Source of the DNA: Rhodospirillaceae bacterium
GTDB taxonomy: Bacteria > Pseudomonadota > Alphaproteobacteria > Dongiales > Dongiaceae
Assembly: GCA_008012315.1 (NCBI GenBank)
Contig: SSEL01000002.1
Location: 62,001-126,000, forward strand
Direction of reading: 5' to 3'
DNA length: 64,000 bases
The position numbers and the translations under genes are program-made. This document shows, one piece after another, positions 25,829 through 34,281 of this stretch. The notes below the pieces were generated by a model that worked only from the letters and a program-made list of their open reading frames with translations, did no database searches and was not told where the DNA came from. The first letter of the stretch is position 1. Each line of letters starts with the position of its first letter.

Positions 25829-26098
25829 TCACCGTCACACGAAGATGTGTCTTTCCCAGAAAATAGAGATAGGGCGCGGCGAAATGTCTTCAACCAAAAT
25901 TATGTACGGTTAACTAATTTTTAACGCTTGACGCGAGTCGATTTGAGGATCGCCGCTTGTTGCCGAGTCGCCTGGCCGCAGCAACCATTGATGCCTGCGG
26001 TGGCCTTTACCCAAGCCGTGCAGTGGCCGTCATGCTGGACTAGGTGGTGGCAGTGATGAGGTAGGCCTTGACCACCGTAACCCACGGGTATTTAAATA
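25829..26098. other. Intergenic gap between divergent cyclase operon and MNT gene
   Basis: Carries the promoter side of the leftward cyclase operon, with an AT-rich segment near 25,900-25,925. The middle reads like decayed GC-rich coding DNA but I see no motif. No tRNA or repeat is obvious. Confidence 0.45.
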
Positions 26099-26152
26099 TT
26101 GCCACAAAGCAATTAATAAACACATAAGTAATTATCGGTTGCTATAAAGCAA
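26099..26152. promoter_or_regulatory. Paired TTGC-N6-GCAA operators before the MNT gene
   Basis: Two copies of TTGC(C/T)A(C/T)AAAGCAA, at 26099-26112 and 26139-26152, start 40 bp apart (close to four helical turns). Each has TTGC/GCAA dyad symmetry. The second ends about 21 bp before the start of the winged-helix nucleotidyltransferase, which probably binds both sites to autoregulate. Confidence 0.65.
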
Positions 26153-26173
26153 CTGATAAGCGACGAGGCGACT

Positions 26174-26824
26174 ATGAGGCCATCCCAACACCAAAGTGCA
26201 TTGCGTTGTCCGCTCAATGACATTCTCGGCTCAGAGGCTGGTGTGCGTCTCATCCGAGAACTAGTTCGGCATGGAGGAGCCTTGAGCACCGCCAGGCTCG
26301 CGCATGCCGCCGGAATGACCCGATTTGGTGTAGGCAAGACCCTTACGTTGCTTGCCGCAATCGGTGTCATCGAGAAAATTGGAAGCGGCAAATCGATCCT
26401 TTATCGCGTCGAAGCACAGCATCCATTGATTCCTGCCATCGGTGCCTTATTCCGTGCCGAAGATGAACGCGTCGACGGGATAATCGATGCCATCGCTAAG
26501 GCGACCAACGATCCGGAGATTGTTGGTGCCTGGATCTATGGCAGCTTTGCCAGGGGCGAGGATACTATCGATAGCGATCTCGATATCGCCATTGCAACCA
26601 CTACCCGAAACATACAGCTCGCCGACAATGTCCGCTCTGCTCTCGATCAAGCTGCCGAAAAACTCTTCTTCTCTCCATCCGTCGTCGACATCGATTTAGC
26701 AGATGTAGAGCGATTGAGTACCGGCGATCCCTGGTGGACGAACCTCGTCAAGGAGGCCATCGTGGTCAAGGGAGAGAGGCCGGAAATCGTGGCCAAGCAC
26801 CGCAGGGTCAAAGCTCATGGTTAG
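26174..26824 (+). CDS. Winged-helix MNT-type nucleotidyltransferase (antitoxin)
   Basis: A 216-residue protein with an N-terminal winged helix-turn-helix (about 15-85, LSTARLAHAAGMTRFGVGKTLTLL) and a minimal nucleotidyltransferase domain with the full motif GSFARGEDTIDSDLDIAI. In MNT-HEPN modules such antitoxins AMPylate the HEPN toxin partner. The DNA-binding domain points to self-repression through the paired operators upstream. Overlaps the following HEPN gene by 8 nt. Confidence 0.85.
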   Translation: MRPSQHQSALRCPLNDILGSEAGVRLIRELVRHGGALSTARLAHAAGMTRFGVGKTLTLLAAIGVIEKIGSGKSILYRVEAQHPLIPAIGALFRAEDERVDGIIDAIAKATNDPEIVGAWIYGSFARGEDTIDSDLDIAIATTTRNIQLADNVRSALDQAAEKLFFSPSVVDIDLADVERLSTGDPWWTNLVKEAIVVKGERPEIVAKHRRVKAHG

Positions 26825-27278
26825 GACGGGTCCCACCAAGACAGTGTCGTCCTCGCATGTACTTGGCCGTCTTCGGAAAGCCCGCAAATTCATGGATATC
26901 GCCCGCAATGAGATGGAGCTTGCCGACAAGAGCGATGAAACTGATCCGATAGTGTCAAACATGATTCTTGGCGCTATCGCCTATGCGGATTCACTGACCG
27001 CAGCGACCATTGGCGAGGTGAATCAAGGGGATCACGCCGGAGTAATAAAGGTCGTCCGCAAGGCCCTCGGTGATAGATTCCCAAAAGCTCAAGAAGGGCA
27101 TCTCAAAGCATTGCTGCAGAGAAAGGACCAGTCACAGTACGGCAGTGCCTTCGGTCCCTATCAGGCCGCGGAAAGCCTGTTAAAACACGCGAAAGAATTC
27201 TCTGCATGGGCCGAGCTCGAGCTGAAACGTATCCAACCAGGACTGGAGAGTACCAGTCACGATAAAAAGAAAGAATGA
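26817..27278 (+). CDS. HEPN-like partner of the MNT protein (toxin)
   Basis: A 153-residue, mostly helical, soluble protein. The C-terminal part, LLQRKDQSQYGSAFGPYQAAES...LKHAKEFSAWAEL, fits the last helices of HEPN proteins. The usual RNase RxxxxxH is not clear; an R..QY segment stands where HepT has its R-x4-H-x-Y. So it may be a divergent or inactivated HEPN. Overlap with the MNT gene shows the two are made together. Confidence 0.72.
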   Translation: MVRTGPTKTVSSSHVLGRLRKARKFMDIARNEMELADKSDETDPIVSNMILGAIAYADSLTAATIGEVNQGDHAGVIKVVRKALGDRFPKAQEGHLKALLQRKDQSQYGSAFGPYQAAESLLKHAKEFSAWAELELKRIQPGLESTSHDKKKE

Positions 27279-27425
27279 CGGCGCAGAGTGATCACGGACT
27301 ACCTTTTAGAGGGGATCGGTCCGGCGTCTATTGATTAAGACAAAGCTGCCCGATCAAAGATTGGCGCGGCGCTTAACTGCAACGAAGCCCAAGTGCCCCT
27401 GCCTGTCGACCCGCTAAAGAGCCCT

Positions 27426-28682
27426 TTACTGGTAAGCTTTAGCATCTTCATGGTCTGCAAGAGAAAAAGCAGGGGCGAGCTTCTCAATGTCAACGTCAGA
27501 AACCCCGCCCTCCTGCATGAAGTTGCGCCACGACCTGACGGCCGGAATAACTTTCTTCACGATTGCTTTCGCGTCATCTGATGTGACACCCAATTGGGCA
27601 TGAGATTGCATAGCATCTGCAATGCTTGCATCAAAAGACGTTGCAAATCGCAGCACGTGCTTTTTGTCACCTTTAGGCTGCGGCACAAGGTCGAATGCAG
27701 GCGACAGAGTCCATTCGCCCGATGGCTTCCGAATGACGGCATGATTGCGCAGATGGTCATCGTTGTTGCCGATCAGCGCATTGAATAAGAGCCGCCTAAA
27801 AATTTCCGCACCGGCTGGCTCGCCAATTCTTCGGACTGCCGCCGCCATGTCAGCATAGCTCTTGCCAGCATAGAATCTCGTCGGCTCAACCGCCAGTAAG
27901 GTTTGCAAGGACAAGAACCCCAAGCGCTGTTCTTGGCCGTCAATCATAGGTCTGTCGAAGCGGCGAACAAGTAGGACAGTATGGTTTCCGACCTCGGTAA
28001 CCATGTGCTCCGGCACATCGATGCCGCAAGCTCTTGCCAACGAAAGTACGGCGCCTTCCGCTCGTGGTTCGTTATACTCATCGCCGCTCATTGAGAACTT
28101 TGCCACCCAAAGCTGCCCATCGTGGTCGCGAAAGGATGCCTTCGCCCTAGCACCACCCGGCGAGCCGCCGAAATTCAGATATGGCGCAAGCTTTGGAGGG
28201 ATCTCGGCTCCCTTTTCAAAAAGCATTGCTGCTTCCTGCAGCACCTCTAGGGGCATCGGCGCATCCGGGTCTTCAAACAACGTGCCATCAGGGGCTACAC
28301 ATCCCGTGGCGCCCTTGGGATCAATGCCAATACCAAGCATCCCAACACGATGATCACCTGCAGCAGATAGATAGTCGAAGTCGCCCAAGCGCGTACCCTG
28401 GAAGCGCTTATCAATGATCCGCTGCCCCCAGCCGTCCGGAGCTGCGTCTCTAAAAATGCCATGGAGCTGGTGCCCGTCGGGCGCACCCTGCCAGGTTTCG
28501 ATTAGGGGCAACCGCTCAGGGTCGAGTGGAAACGCATCGCTACGGGCTAGCCAACTCTTGGCGTAAATAAATCTGGATGAGCGACCAGCCGGAATCTGAT
28601 CACCAGCAATGCGTTCCAGGCGACCGCAAGGAACGAAACCACCATCGTGCCAGCAAAAGATGATCCGGGACGGCTCAGACAT
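27426..28682 (-). CDS. hipA: HipA-type serine/threonine kinase toxin
   Basis: A 418-residue HipA: N-terminal subdomain, couple_hipA-like part, then a kinase core with GSPGGARAKA (phosphate loop region), the catalytic LIGNNDDHLRNHAV and the metal-binding LSPAFDLVP. HipA phosphorylates glutamyl-tRNA synthetase (or related targets) and triggers dormancy. Complete length. Its ATG overlaps the hipB stop as TGATG, giving coupled translation. Confidence 0.92.
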   Translation of the reverse strand: MSEPSRIIFCWHDGGFVPCGRLERIAGDQIPAGRSSRFIYAKSWLARSDAFPLDPERLPLIETWQGAPDGHQLHGIFRDAAPDGWGQRIIDKRFQGTRLGDFDYLSAAGDHRVGMLGIGIDPKGATGCVAPDGTLFEDPDAPMPLEVLQEAAMLFEKGAEIPPKLAPYLNFGGSPGGARAKASFRDHDGQLWVAKFSMSGDEYNEPRAEGAVLSLARACGIDVPEHMVTEVGNHTVLLVRRFDRPMIDGQEQRLGFLSLQTLLAVEPTRFYAGKSYADMAAAVRRIGEPAGAEIFRRLLFNALIGNNDDHLRNHAVIRKPSGEWTLSPAFDLVPQPKGDKKHVLRFATSFDASIADAMQSHAQLGVTSDDAKAIVKKVIPAVRSWRNFMQEGGVSDVDIEKLAPAFSLADHEDAKAYQ

Positions 28683-29014
28683 CAGAAGTCAGCCGCAGCC
28701 GTATCGTCCCTGCGAGCGATCTTCGGACGCCGTTGAGCCTCTAGGGACTCCCCAACGATATCCTCGCGCAAAAGGGTTCCTAAGCGCTGCTCCATCCCTA
28801 GCGCCCATAGAGCTGCTGCGAGAGGACCAATGCCCACGGAAGGGTCGCCCTGTTCGACCTTTCGCAACGTCGGCACGCTCACAACGCACTTTTGAGCCAT
28901 GTCCGCCATAGGGAGACGCCTCCGAATGCGTGCACGCCGAACGTCTCGGCCCAGTTGCTGAAGCGCCTCATGAACCGAACTAGGCAGTGCAGTTATGTTC
29001 ATCGATTTAGACAT
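28682..29014 (-). CDS. hipB: HipB-type HTH antitoxin
   Basis: About 110 residues with a lambda-type helix-turn-helix (MADMAQKCVVSVPTLRKVEQGD). The C-terminal tail (LEAQRRPKIARRDD) is likely disordered and contacts HipA. I start at MSKSMNITALPSS; an open-frame extension to 29092 is AT-rich and reads as promoter. A third candidate start four codons later is possible. It pairs with hipA. Confidence 0.86.
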   Translation of the reverse strand: MSKSMNITALPSSVHEALQQLGRDVRRARIRRRLPMADMAQKCVVSVPTLRKVEQGDPSVGIGPLAAALWALGMEQRLGTLLREDIVGESLEAQRRPKIARRDDTAAADF

Positions 29015-29443
29015 AGCAACTATACTTTCTGTATTCTCAGGAAAGAGAAAATAAGATTTCTGATATGTGAAATATAAGGAAAGTGGCCCCAAGCTTCAAC
29101 AGGAAAGCAAAGGTAAGGTTTTGTTCATAAAATACAATCGGTTAGGTGGAATTCCCTCGGACCAGCAACCGGAATCCATCCCAGGCTCCCGGTTGCCGAT
29201 CAGGACGACCCAAACGGCATCAATCACGGGGACCCGTCGGCTGCGAATCTATCTTGCTGCCCAATGACGCCAACGCAGGGTGCTGGCGGGGCCCGTCTCG
29301 AATGGGGCCTAGACCTCAAACTTGGCAGGATGCCCCGAGCGCTATCAAAGCTCTTTAAGTAGGGCTCCATCCCGGAGACCATGAGCGCGCGAGGGAGGAG
29401 GCTATAGGCCTCCGTTGGGATAAAACCACTGGGTGCAGAGAGC
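29015..29443. other. Intergenic gap upstream of hipBA
   Basis: An AT-rich stretch next to hipB should hold its promoter. The remaining 300 bp contain short open frames without ribosome-binding sites. I see no RNA gene or insertion-sequence end. Confidence 0.45.
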
Positions 29444-29956
29444 TCATCCCAGCCTGTACCCAGGCTGATATCGGCGCAAAAGAAGCCGCCCGCCTAGATG
29501 ATCCCGAGGATCGAGTTCTAAAAGATGCTCAGCACAGTCCTTGGCCTCGTCTTCATACGCATCGTTCAAACCAAATAATCTCGCCGCGTCGTACATCGCC
29601 CGAAGCGTCGAGCGGGTGCCGACATCACCCCACCAATGGAGTTCGTGCTCCTTCTCATACTTTCGGAAAGCCATCGTTCCCGATAACGCAGCTTGCCTTA
29701 AATTGATCGCCTTCGAACTCGATGATGTCGCAGCCTCCGCAGCCAAAAGCCAGATGCCAGGGCAATACGGATCGGTCTCGTAAGCCAGGTCATGAATGTC
29801 CTGGCGGGTGTCGGCGCAGATCTCGTTCATGATCAACGGAAGAAAACGGTCCGCAGGACTCACCAGAGTGGGGCCAATGGCCGTCAGCTTTACCGTCGTC
29901 CGGCTTGGGATCTCCACGGCATTGTCACCCCTCGCAACCCAGCTTCTAACTCTCAT
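29444..29956 (-). CDS. TPR-like hypothetical protein
   Basis: About 170 residues, soluble and helical. The last part, EDEAKDCAEHLLELDPRDHLGGRLLLRRY, reads like one or two tetratricopeptide repeats, a pattern also seen in ST7-like proteins. AAGGAGA lies 6 nt before the chosen ATG; the longer frame to 30007 is unlikely. That ribosome-binding site is inside an 8-3-8 palindrome. The last gene before the island boundary. Function unknown. Confidence 0.62.
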   Translation of the reverse strand: MRVRSWVARGDNAVEIPSRTTVKLTAIGPTLVSPADRFLPLIMNEICADTRQDIHDLAYETDPYCPGIWLLAAEAATSSSSKAINLRQAALSGTMAFRKYEKEHELHWWGDVGTRSTLRAMYDAARLFGLNDAYEDEAKDCAEHLLELDPRDHLGGRLLLRRYQPGYRLG

Positions 29957-29960
29957 GGCA

Positions 29961-29979
29961 TTTCTCCTTATAGGAGAAA
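29961..29979. promoter_or_regulatory. Palindrome covering the Shine-Dalgarno site
   Basis: TTTCTCCT tat AGGAGAAA, a perfect 8-3-8 inverted repeat. On the leftward transcript one arm is the ribosome-binding site of the TPR-like gene, so folding would hide it. It could be an operator, an RNA thermometer-like hairpin, or chance. Confidence 0.55.
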
Positions 29980-30034
29980 TGTTCGGGCAGTCCCTTGCAT
30001 GGGACAAGCTATGGTGAACTGCCGCAGCACTTGA

Positions 30035-30064
30035 AGGGCTTGAACCTGCGACCTACTGATTACG
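30035..30064 (-). repeat. tRNA-Thr-like 3' fragment, possible attachment site
   Basis: On the minus strand the 30 nt run from an anticodon-like CGT through TAATCAG, TAGGTC and GCAGG to the T-loop TTCAAGC. This matches the anticodon-loop-to-T-loop part of a tRNA-Thr. The 5' half of a tRNA is not present upstream, and the acceptor stem does not follow, so it is not a tRNA gene. Such fragments are typical of att repeats left by tyrosine recombinases. It sits where the region changes character. Confidence 0.5.
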
Positions 30065-30111
30065 CATGGTCGCCAAATTCAGCAGGGGGAGGGGGAGGCC
30101 AAATAAGGGAA

Positions 30112-30142
30112 CGCCCCGGAAATCCTGGGATTTACCGGGGCG
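30112..30142. terminator. Strong hairpin at the island boundary
   Basis: Arms CGCCCCGG / CCGGGGCG are extended by AAATCC / GGATTT with a single bulge, giving about 14 bp of stem. It could be a bidirectional terminator or a recombination end; a U-tract is weak. A second palindrome follows 2 nt later. Confidence 0.55.
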
Positions 30143-30144
30143 TC

Positions 30145-30162
30145 AATCGCTAGCTAGCGATT
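30145..30162. repeat. 18-bp perfect palindrome
   Basis: AATCGCTAGCTAGCGATT has no loop-forming centre and reads the same on both strands. Directly next to the preceding hairpin. Possible recombinase or regulator site. Confidence 0.6.
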
Positions 30163-30223
30163 TGTTGCGTCTGACTCGGGTACTTTGTGGCCCTCAATAG
30201 GCATCTGTTGAGTCTGGTTACAC

Positions 30224-31354
30224 CCGCTCAGCGTCGATATGTTCCGCTACATGGCCGGCTGGGCGACCAAGATCACGGGTGAAACACTTTCCATTTCGAC
30301 CCCAGGCAATTTCCACGCTTTCACCTTGCGCGAGCCCGTTGGTGTCGTCGGCCAGATCATCCCCTGGAATGCGCCGCTTCTGATGGCGGCCTGGAAGCTC
30401 GCACCGGCGCTCACCACCGGTTGCACCGTCGTCCTCAAGCCCGCCGAGCAGACGCCCCTTGCCGCGCTGCGCCTTGGCGAGCTGATCCAGGAGGCCGGTT
30501 TTCCCGATGGTGTCGTCAATATCGTGACAGGCTTCGGCCCGACGGCGGGTGCGGCCATTGCCGCTCACCCGGATGTCGATAAAGTTGCATTCACCGGATC
30601 GACCGAGACGGGCCGCCATATCGTCAATGCCGCCACGGGGAATTTCAAGAAAGTGTCCCTGGAGCTGGGTGGCAAATCGCCGGTGATTGTCTTCCCCGAT
30701 GCCGACATGTCCGTTGCCATACCTGGTGCGGCGCAGGCGATCTTCGCCAATTCGGGCCAGGTGTGCTCGGCCGGTTCGCGCCTCTTCGTGCATAAGAAAG
30801 CTTTCGACCGCATGATTGAGGGGTTGACGCAGGAAGCCGGGAAGATCCGGGTCGGTCACGGCCTCACGGAAGGCACGCAGATGGGCCCCGTCATCTCGCA
30901 AGTGCAGCTCGAACGCATCACGGGCTATATCGATCAGGGCAAGGCGGCCGGCGCCACGGTCGCGGCCGGCGGCGCACGCGTCGGCAACGAAGGTTATTTC
31001 ATCGCCCCCACCATCCTGACCGATACCAAACCCGACATGTCGGTGATGCAGGAAGAGATCTTCGGCCCGGTGCTCTGCGCCGTGAGTTTTGATGACGACG
31101 ACCTCGAGCGCATCGCCAAGCAAGCGAATGAGTCGATCTATGGCCTTGCCGGCAGCATCTGGACCCGCGATCTGAGCACGGCGCATAAGATGATGCGGCG
31201 CATCCGCGCCGGCCGCATCGGCATCAATGTCCACGGCTCAGTCGACGCAGCCATTCCGACCGGTGGCTTCAAGCAATCCGGCTGGGGGCGCGAAAAGGGC
31301 CATGAAGGCTTACACCTCTACACCGAAGTCAAGTCGGTCATCGTGTCGCTATAG
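30224..31354 (+). pseudogene. 5'-truncated aldehyde dehydrogenase
   Basis: A 371-residue or slightly longer reading covers the aldehyde dehydrogenase family from the FRYMAGWATKITG region to the C-terminus: GFGPTAG, FTGSTETGR, ELGGKSP, the catalytic cysteine in SGQVCSAGSR, EEIFGPVL and the C-terminal GGFKQSGWGREKG. The family is about 490 residues; roughly 120 N-terminal residues are absent. The frame stays family-like for five codons before the first ATG (PLSVD), then ends at a stop at 30209. That supports truncation at the island edge rather than a short enzyme. Stability and activity are doubtful. Confidence 0.82.
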
Positions 31355-31509
31355 GCGATATCGAGCCAGTTGCGGTGGGCGGCAAAGGCCTGCCCACCGC
31401 ATTGGCTTGGTTCATTCGAAGCCATTCCCGCCCTCTACTTTATTGAATAGAGACGGATCCAGCTCATACGTGCAATCACTCCAGCGATTCCACTGATGAG
31501 CATCCGGCT

Positions 31510-32574
31510 CTAGGGGATCAATCGATCCGAACGAAGCTGCTCAAAGAGCCGGATGAATGCATCATCCGTCGGCTGATAGGCTGTGAAGCCGAGGCGCCGG
31601 CTCTTTGACATATCGGTGACGACCTCGATCGGCCGTCCGAGATCGACATCGGTGTGCCATGGCGAAGCCAGGCGAGCCAGGTCGGGCTCAACCAGCCCTT
31701 CCCGCTCCGCAATCCGTTTCCAAACATCGGCATCGCCGGACATCTGCTCTTCGAGTGGCTGGATGCTGCCGGCGAATGGCGCCGGCTCAAGGCCAAACCA
31801 AGCTGCAATCCGTCCCCACATCCAGCTCCACCGGAAAACATCGCCATTGACGACATTGAATGCCTGATTGGCTGCGGCAGGGGTTTCAGCCGCCCAAAGA
31901 AGATGGCGCGCGAGGAGCGTGGCATCCGTCATGTCCGTGAGGCCATTCCATTGCACCGATGAGCCGGGGAAGCGGAATGGCCGTCCAATTTCGCGACAGA
32001 TACTGGCATAGACGGCCAAAGTGGTCCCCATATTCATGGCGTTGCCCACAGCCTTTCCAATCACCGTGTGCGGGCGATGCACGCTCCAGGAAAATCCGTC
32101 CCGATGGGCAGCGGCAAAAACCTCGTCCTCCTGCGCGTAATAGAAATTCTCGATATCCAGCCGCTCCTGTTCCTCGCGGAACGGGGTCTGCGGCAAAGCG
32201 CCCTTGCCATAGCTCTCAAACGGCCCGAGGTAATGTTTGAGCCCCGTCACCAATGCGACATGGCGTGGTGTTCCACGCGATGCGCGCAATCCGTCCAGCA
32301 AGTTGCGAACCATGGCCGAATTGACCCGGATATTCTCCGCCTCACTATCTTGCCGAAGCCAGGTGGTGATAAAGACCGCGTCGGGGCGCGCAGTTGCCAG
32401 TGCCGCCGATACCCCGCCTGCATCCTGAAGATCGGCCACGATCGGTTCGACCCCGGATTGCTGTACCGGACGGCGTGCGAGACCTTTCACCGCCCATCCT
32501 TGTTCGCCGAGAAGCGCCGCTATCGCGCTTCCGACGATTCCACTCGCCCCAACTACCAATGCAGTACCGGCCAT
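31510..32574 (-). CDS. PRISE-type short-chain dehydrogenase
   Basis: About 354 residues of the extended SDR fold. Residues 1-15 hold the nucleotide motif GASGIVGS. NFYYAQEDEV and SVHRPHTVIG match the PRISE family (progesterone 5-beta-reductase / iridoid synthase-like), which reduces enones with NADPH. The tyrosine in FYYAQ is the usual catalytic one. The start ATG has GGAG 8-9 nt upstream; a frame extension of 14 codons is unlikely. It is alone on its strand; the substrate is unknown. Confidence 0.82.
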   Translation of the reverse strand: MAGTALVVGASGIVGSAIAALLGEQGWAVKGLARRPVQQSGVEPIVADLQDAGGVSAALATARPDAVFITTWLRQDSEAENIRVNSAMVRNLLDGLRASRGTPRHVALVTGLKHYLGPFESYGKGALPQTPFREEQERLDIENFYYAQEDEVFAAAHRDGFSWSVHRPHTVIGKAVGNAMNMGTTLAVYASICREIGRPFRFPGSSVQWNGLTDMTDATLLARHLLWAAETPAAANQAFNVVNGDVFRWSWMWGRIAAWFGLEPAPFAGSIQPLEEQMSGDADVWKRIAEREGLVEPDLARLASPWHTDVDLGRPIEVVTDMSKSRRLGFTAYQPTDDAFIRLFEQLRSDRLIP

Positions 32575-32835
32575 CTTGAAGCTCCTGTTGATCGCGCATT
32601 TGAGGACAATTGTCATAGGGTACGCTTACCACGAGCCGACCGCAAAATCGGGTTCAATTTGGATACGCTCGTCGGAAAGACCTTAGTCAGGAACCTGAAC
32701 ATAAAGGCTCGAACTTCCTCGATCCGCAGTTGAAAAACTTGGGCGGAGGCTGAATTCAAGATAGGCGAGGCATAGCTTCCCATGTCACATTGCTGGCGAT
32801 AGCCTTTCATGACCTATGACGCCGCGACATAACCA

Positions 32836-34281
32836 ATGAGTATCGAAGAGCTTAAGGATACCGGCTCGGCCTTTCCCCTCTCCGCCAGCACTCTTTTCTT
32901 TCTTCCCCTGGCAGTCGCTTGCGGGAATTTCATGGTCAATCTTGACCAGAATATCGTTGTCACCGCCTTGCCCGGAATCGGCCTGACCTTGGGGCGTGCG
33001 CCAAGCCAGCTGGGACTGGTTATCACCGTCTATGTTCTCAGCCTGATTGTGTCGATGCCCCTCGGCGGCTGGCTCACCGACCGCTTCGGCACAAGAGCCT
33101 GCTATTGCGGAGCCCTGGCGTCTTTCGCGGCTGCCTCCATTGCCTGTGGTCTGGCGACGAGCCTCTGGGCGCTGGTGCTCGCACGCGCACTGCAAGGCTT
33201 CGGCGGCGCCCTCATGGGAACGGTGGGCCAGGTCGCAATCCTGCGTGCCTTTCCCCGTTCGAAAATACTGAAGATCAACATCTATATGTCATTGGCCTCG
33301 CAACTCGGGCCGCTGGTCGGACCGCTCGTCGGCGGTGCGCTCACAACCTATTTGTCCTGGCACTGGATCTTCTTCATCAATGTGCCCCTGGCGCTCGCCG
33401 CCGCCGCCTTGGCGATCTCGTATTTTCCGCCCAAGAGACCCGGACGGGTGCCAAGGCTGGATGTTGTCGGCTTCATGCTCATGAGCGCCGGGATGACGCT
33501 GCTGGTGTTCAGCATGGATTCATTGGGCGACCGCAGCTATTCCGGTTGGGCAGCGACGGGCTTGCTGACGCTATCCTTGCTGGCTCTCGGAGCGGCGGTT
33601 TTCTATCTGTGCCAGGCCCGCAATCCTCTGCTCGATCTGCGGCTGTTGAATATCCGCACCATCCGCATTTCATTATTGACCGGCGGAGGGCTGGATACGA
33701 TCGGCCTGACCTCCGTCACCCTGCTTCTACCGATGATGTTCCAGGTCGGCTTCGGCATGACGGCCGTGGAATCCGGATCCTGGACATTCGTCATCGGCAT
33801 CGGCTCGATCATGTCGCGCTTTTTTCTTCCGCACCTCCTGAAGCGATGGGGATTTCGGCGGATCCTGGTTTGGAATACGCCCATCGTCGCGGCCCTGGTT
33901 GGCGGCTTCGCGCTTTTCCAAGCCACGACCCCGATGTGGCTCGGCCTGACCTATATCTTCGTCTTCGGTCTTTTCCGGTCGGTGCAGTGGGGAACCGCCA
34001 GCAACCTCTCCTACGCGGATGTCGGCGCGGAGCAATTGGCCGATTTCAGTGCGCTGTTCTACATCTTCTGGCGGTTGGCTGTCTCCATCAGCATGGGCAC
34101 CGCCTCGGCCTTGCTGTCTCTCTGGGCATCCACCGATGGCGTATCTTCCCCTGGCGATTTCCGGGTGATCTTCATCACAGAGGCGTTGATTACACTCTGC
34201 GCGTTCCTTGCCTATCGCCGATTGACCGTCGATGATGGTGCCGCCGTCTCGGGCTATCGTTCGGATTTGGCAAGCGACTGA
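32836..34281 (+). CDS. DHA2-type MFS exporter
   Basis: A 481-residue protein with about 14 membrane segments (EmrB/QacA type). Motif A appears as GWLTDRFGTR, and the first segment has an NLDQNIVV motif like the LDxTIVN motif C region. Members pump drugs or metabolites with protons. The SDR gene is divergent upstream, about 260 bp away, with no outer-membrane or adaptor gene in sight. The start codon is weakly supported: no clear Shine-Dalgarno. Confidence 0.86.
   Translation: MSIEELKDTGSAFPLSASTLFFLPLAVACGNFMVNLDQNIVVTALPGIGLTLGRAPSQLGLVITVYVLSLIVSMPLGGWLTDRFGTRACYCGALASFAAASIACGLATSLWALVLARALQGFGGALMGTVGQVAILRAFPRSKILKINIYMSLASQLGPLVGPLVGGALTTYLSWHWIFFINVPLALAAAALAISYFPPKRPGRVPRLDVVGFMLMSAGMTLLVFSMDSLGDRSYSGWAATGLLTLSLLALGAAVFYLCQARNPLLDLRLLNIRTIRISLLTGGGLDTIGLTSVTLLLPMMFQVGFGMTAVESGSWTFVIGIGSIMSRFFLPHLLKRWGFRRILVWNTPIVAALVGGFALFQATTPMWLGLTYIFVFGLFRSVQWGTASNLSYADVGAEQLADFSALFYIFWRLAVSISMGTASALLSLWASTDGVSSPGDFRVIFITEALITLCAFLAYRRLTVDDGAAVSGYRSDLASD

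Noticed and set aside
30035-30064. Complete tRNA gene
   Set aside because: Only the anticodon-loop-to-T-loop part matches; D-arm and acceptor stem are missing.
30218-31234. Leftward open frame opposite the aldehyde dehydrogenase
   Set aside because: The rightward frame has all dehydrogenase motifs; the opposite strand has none.
33105-34235. Rightward alternative frame inside the MFS gene
   Set aside because: Arg/His-rich frame without hydrophobic segments; the MFS frame is clearly coding.
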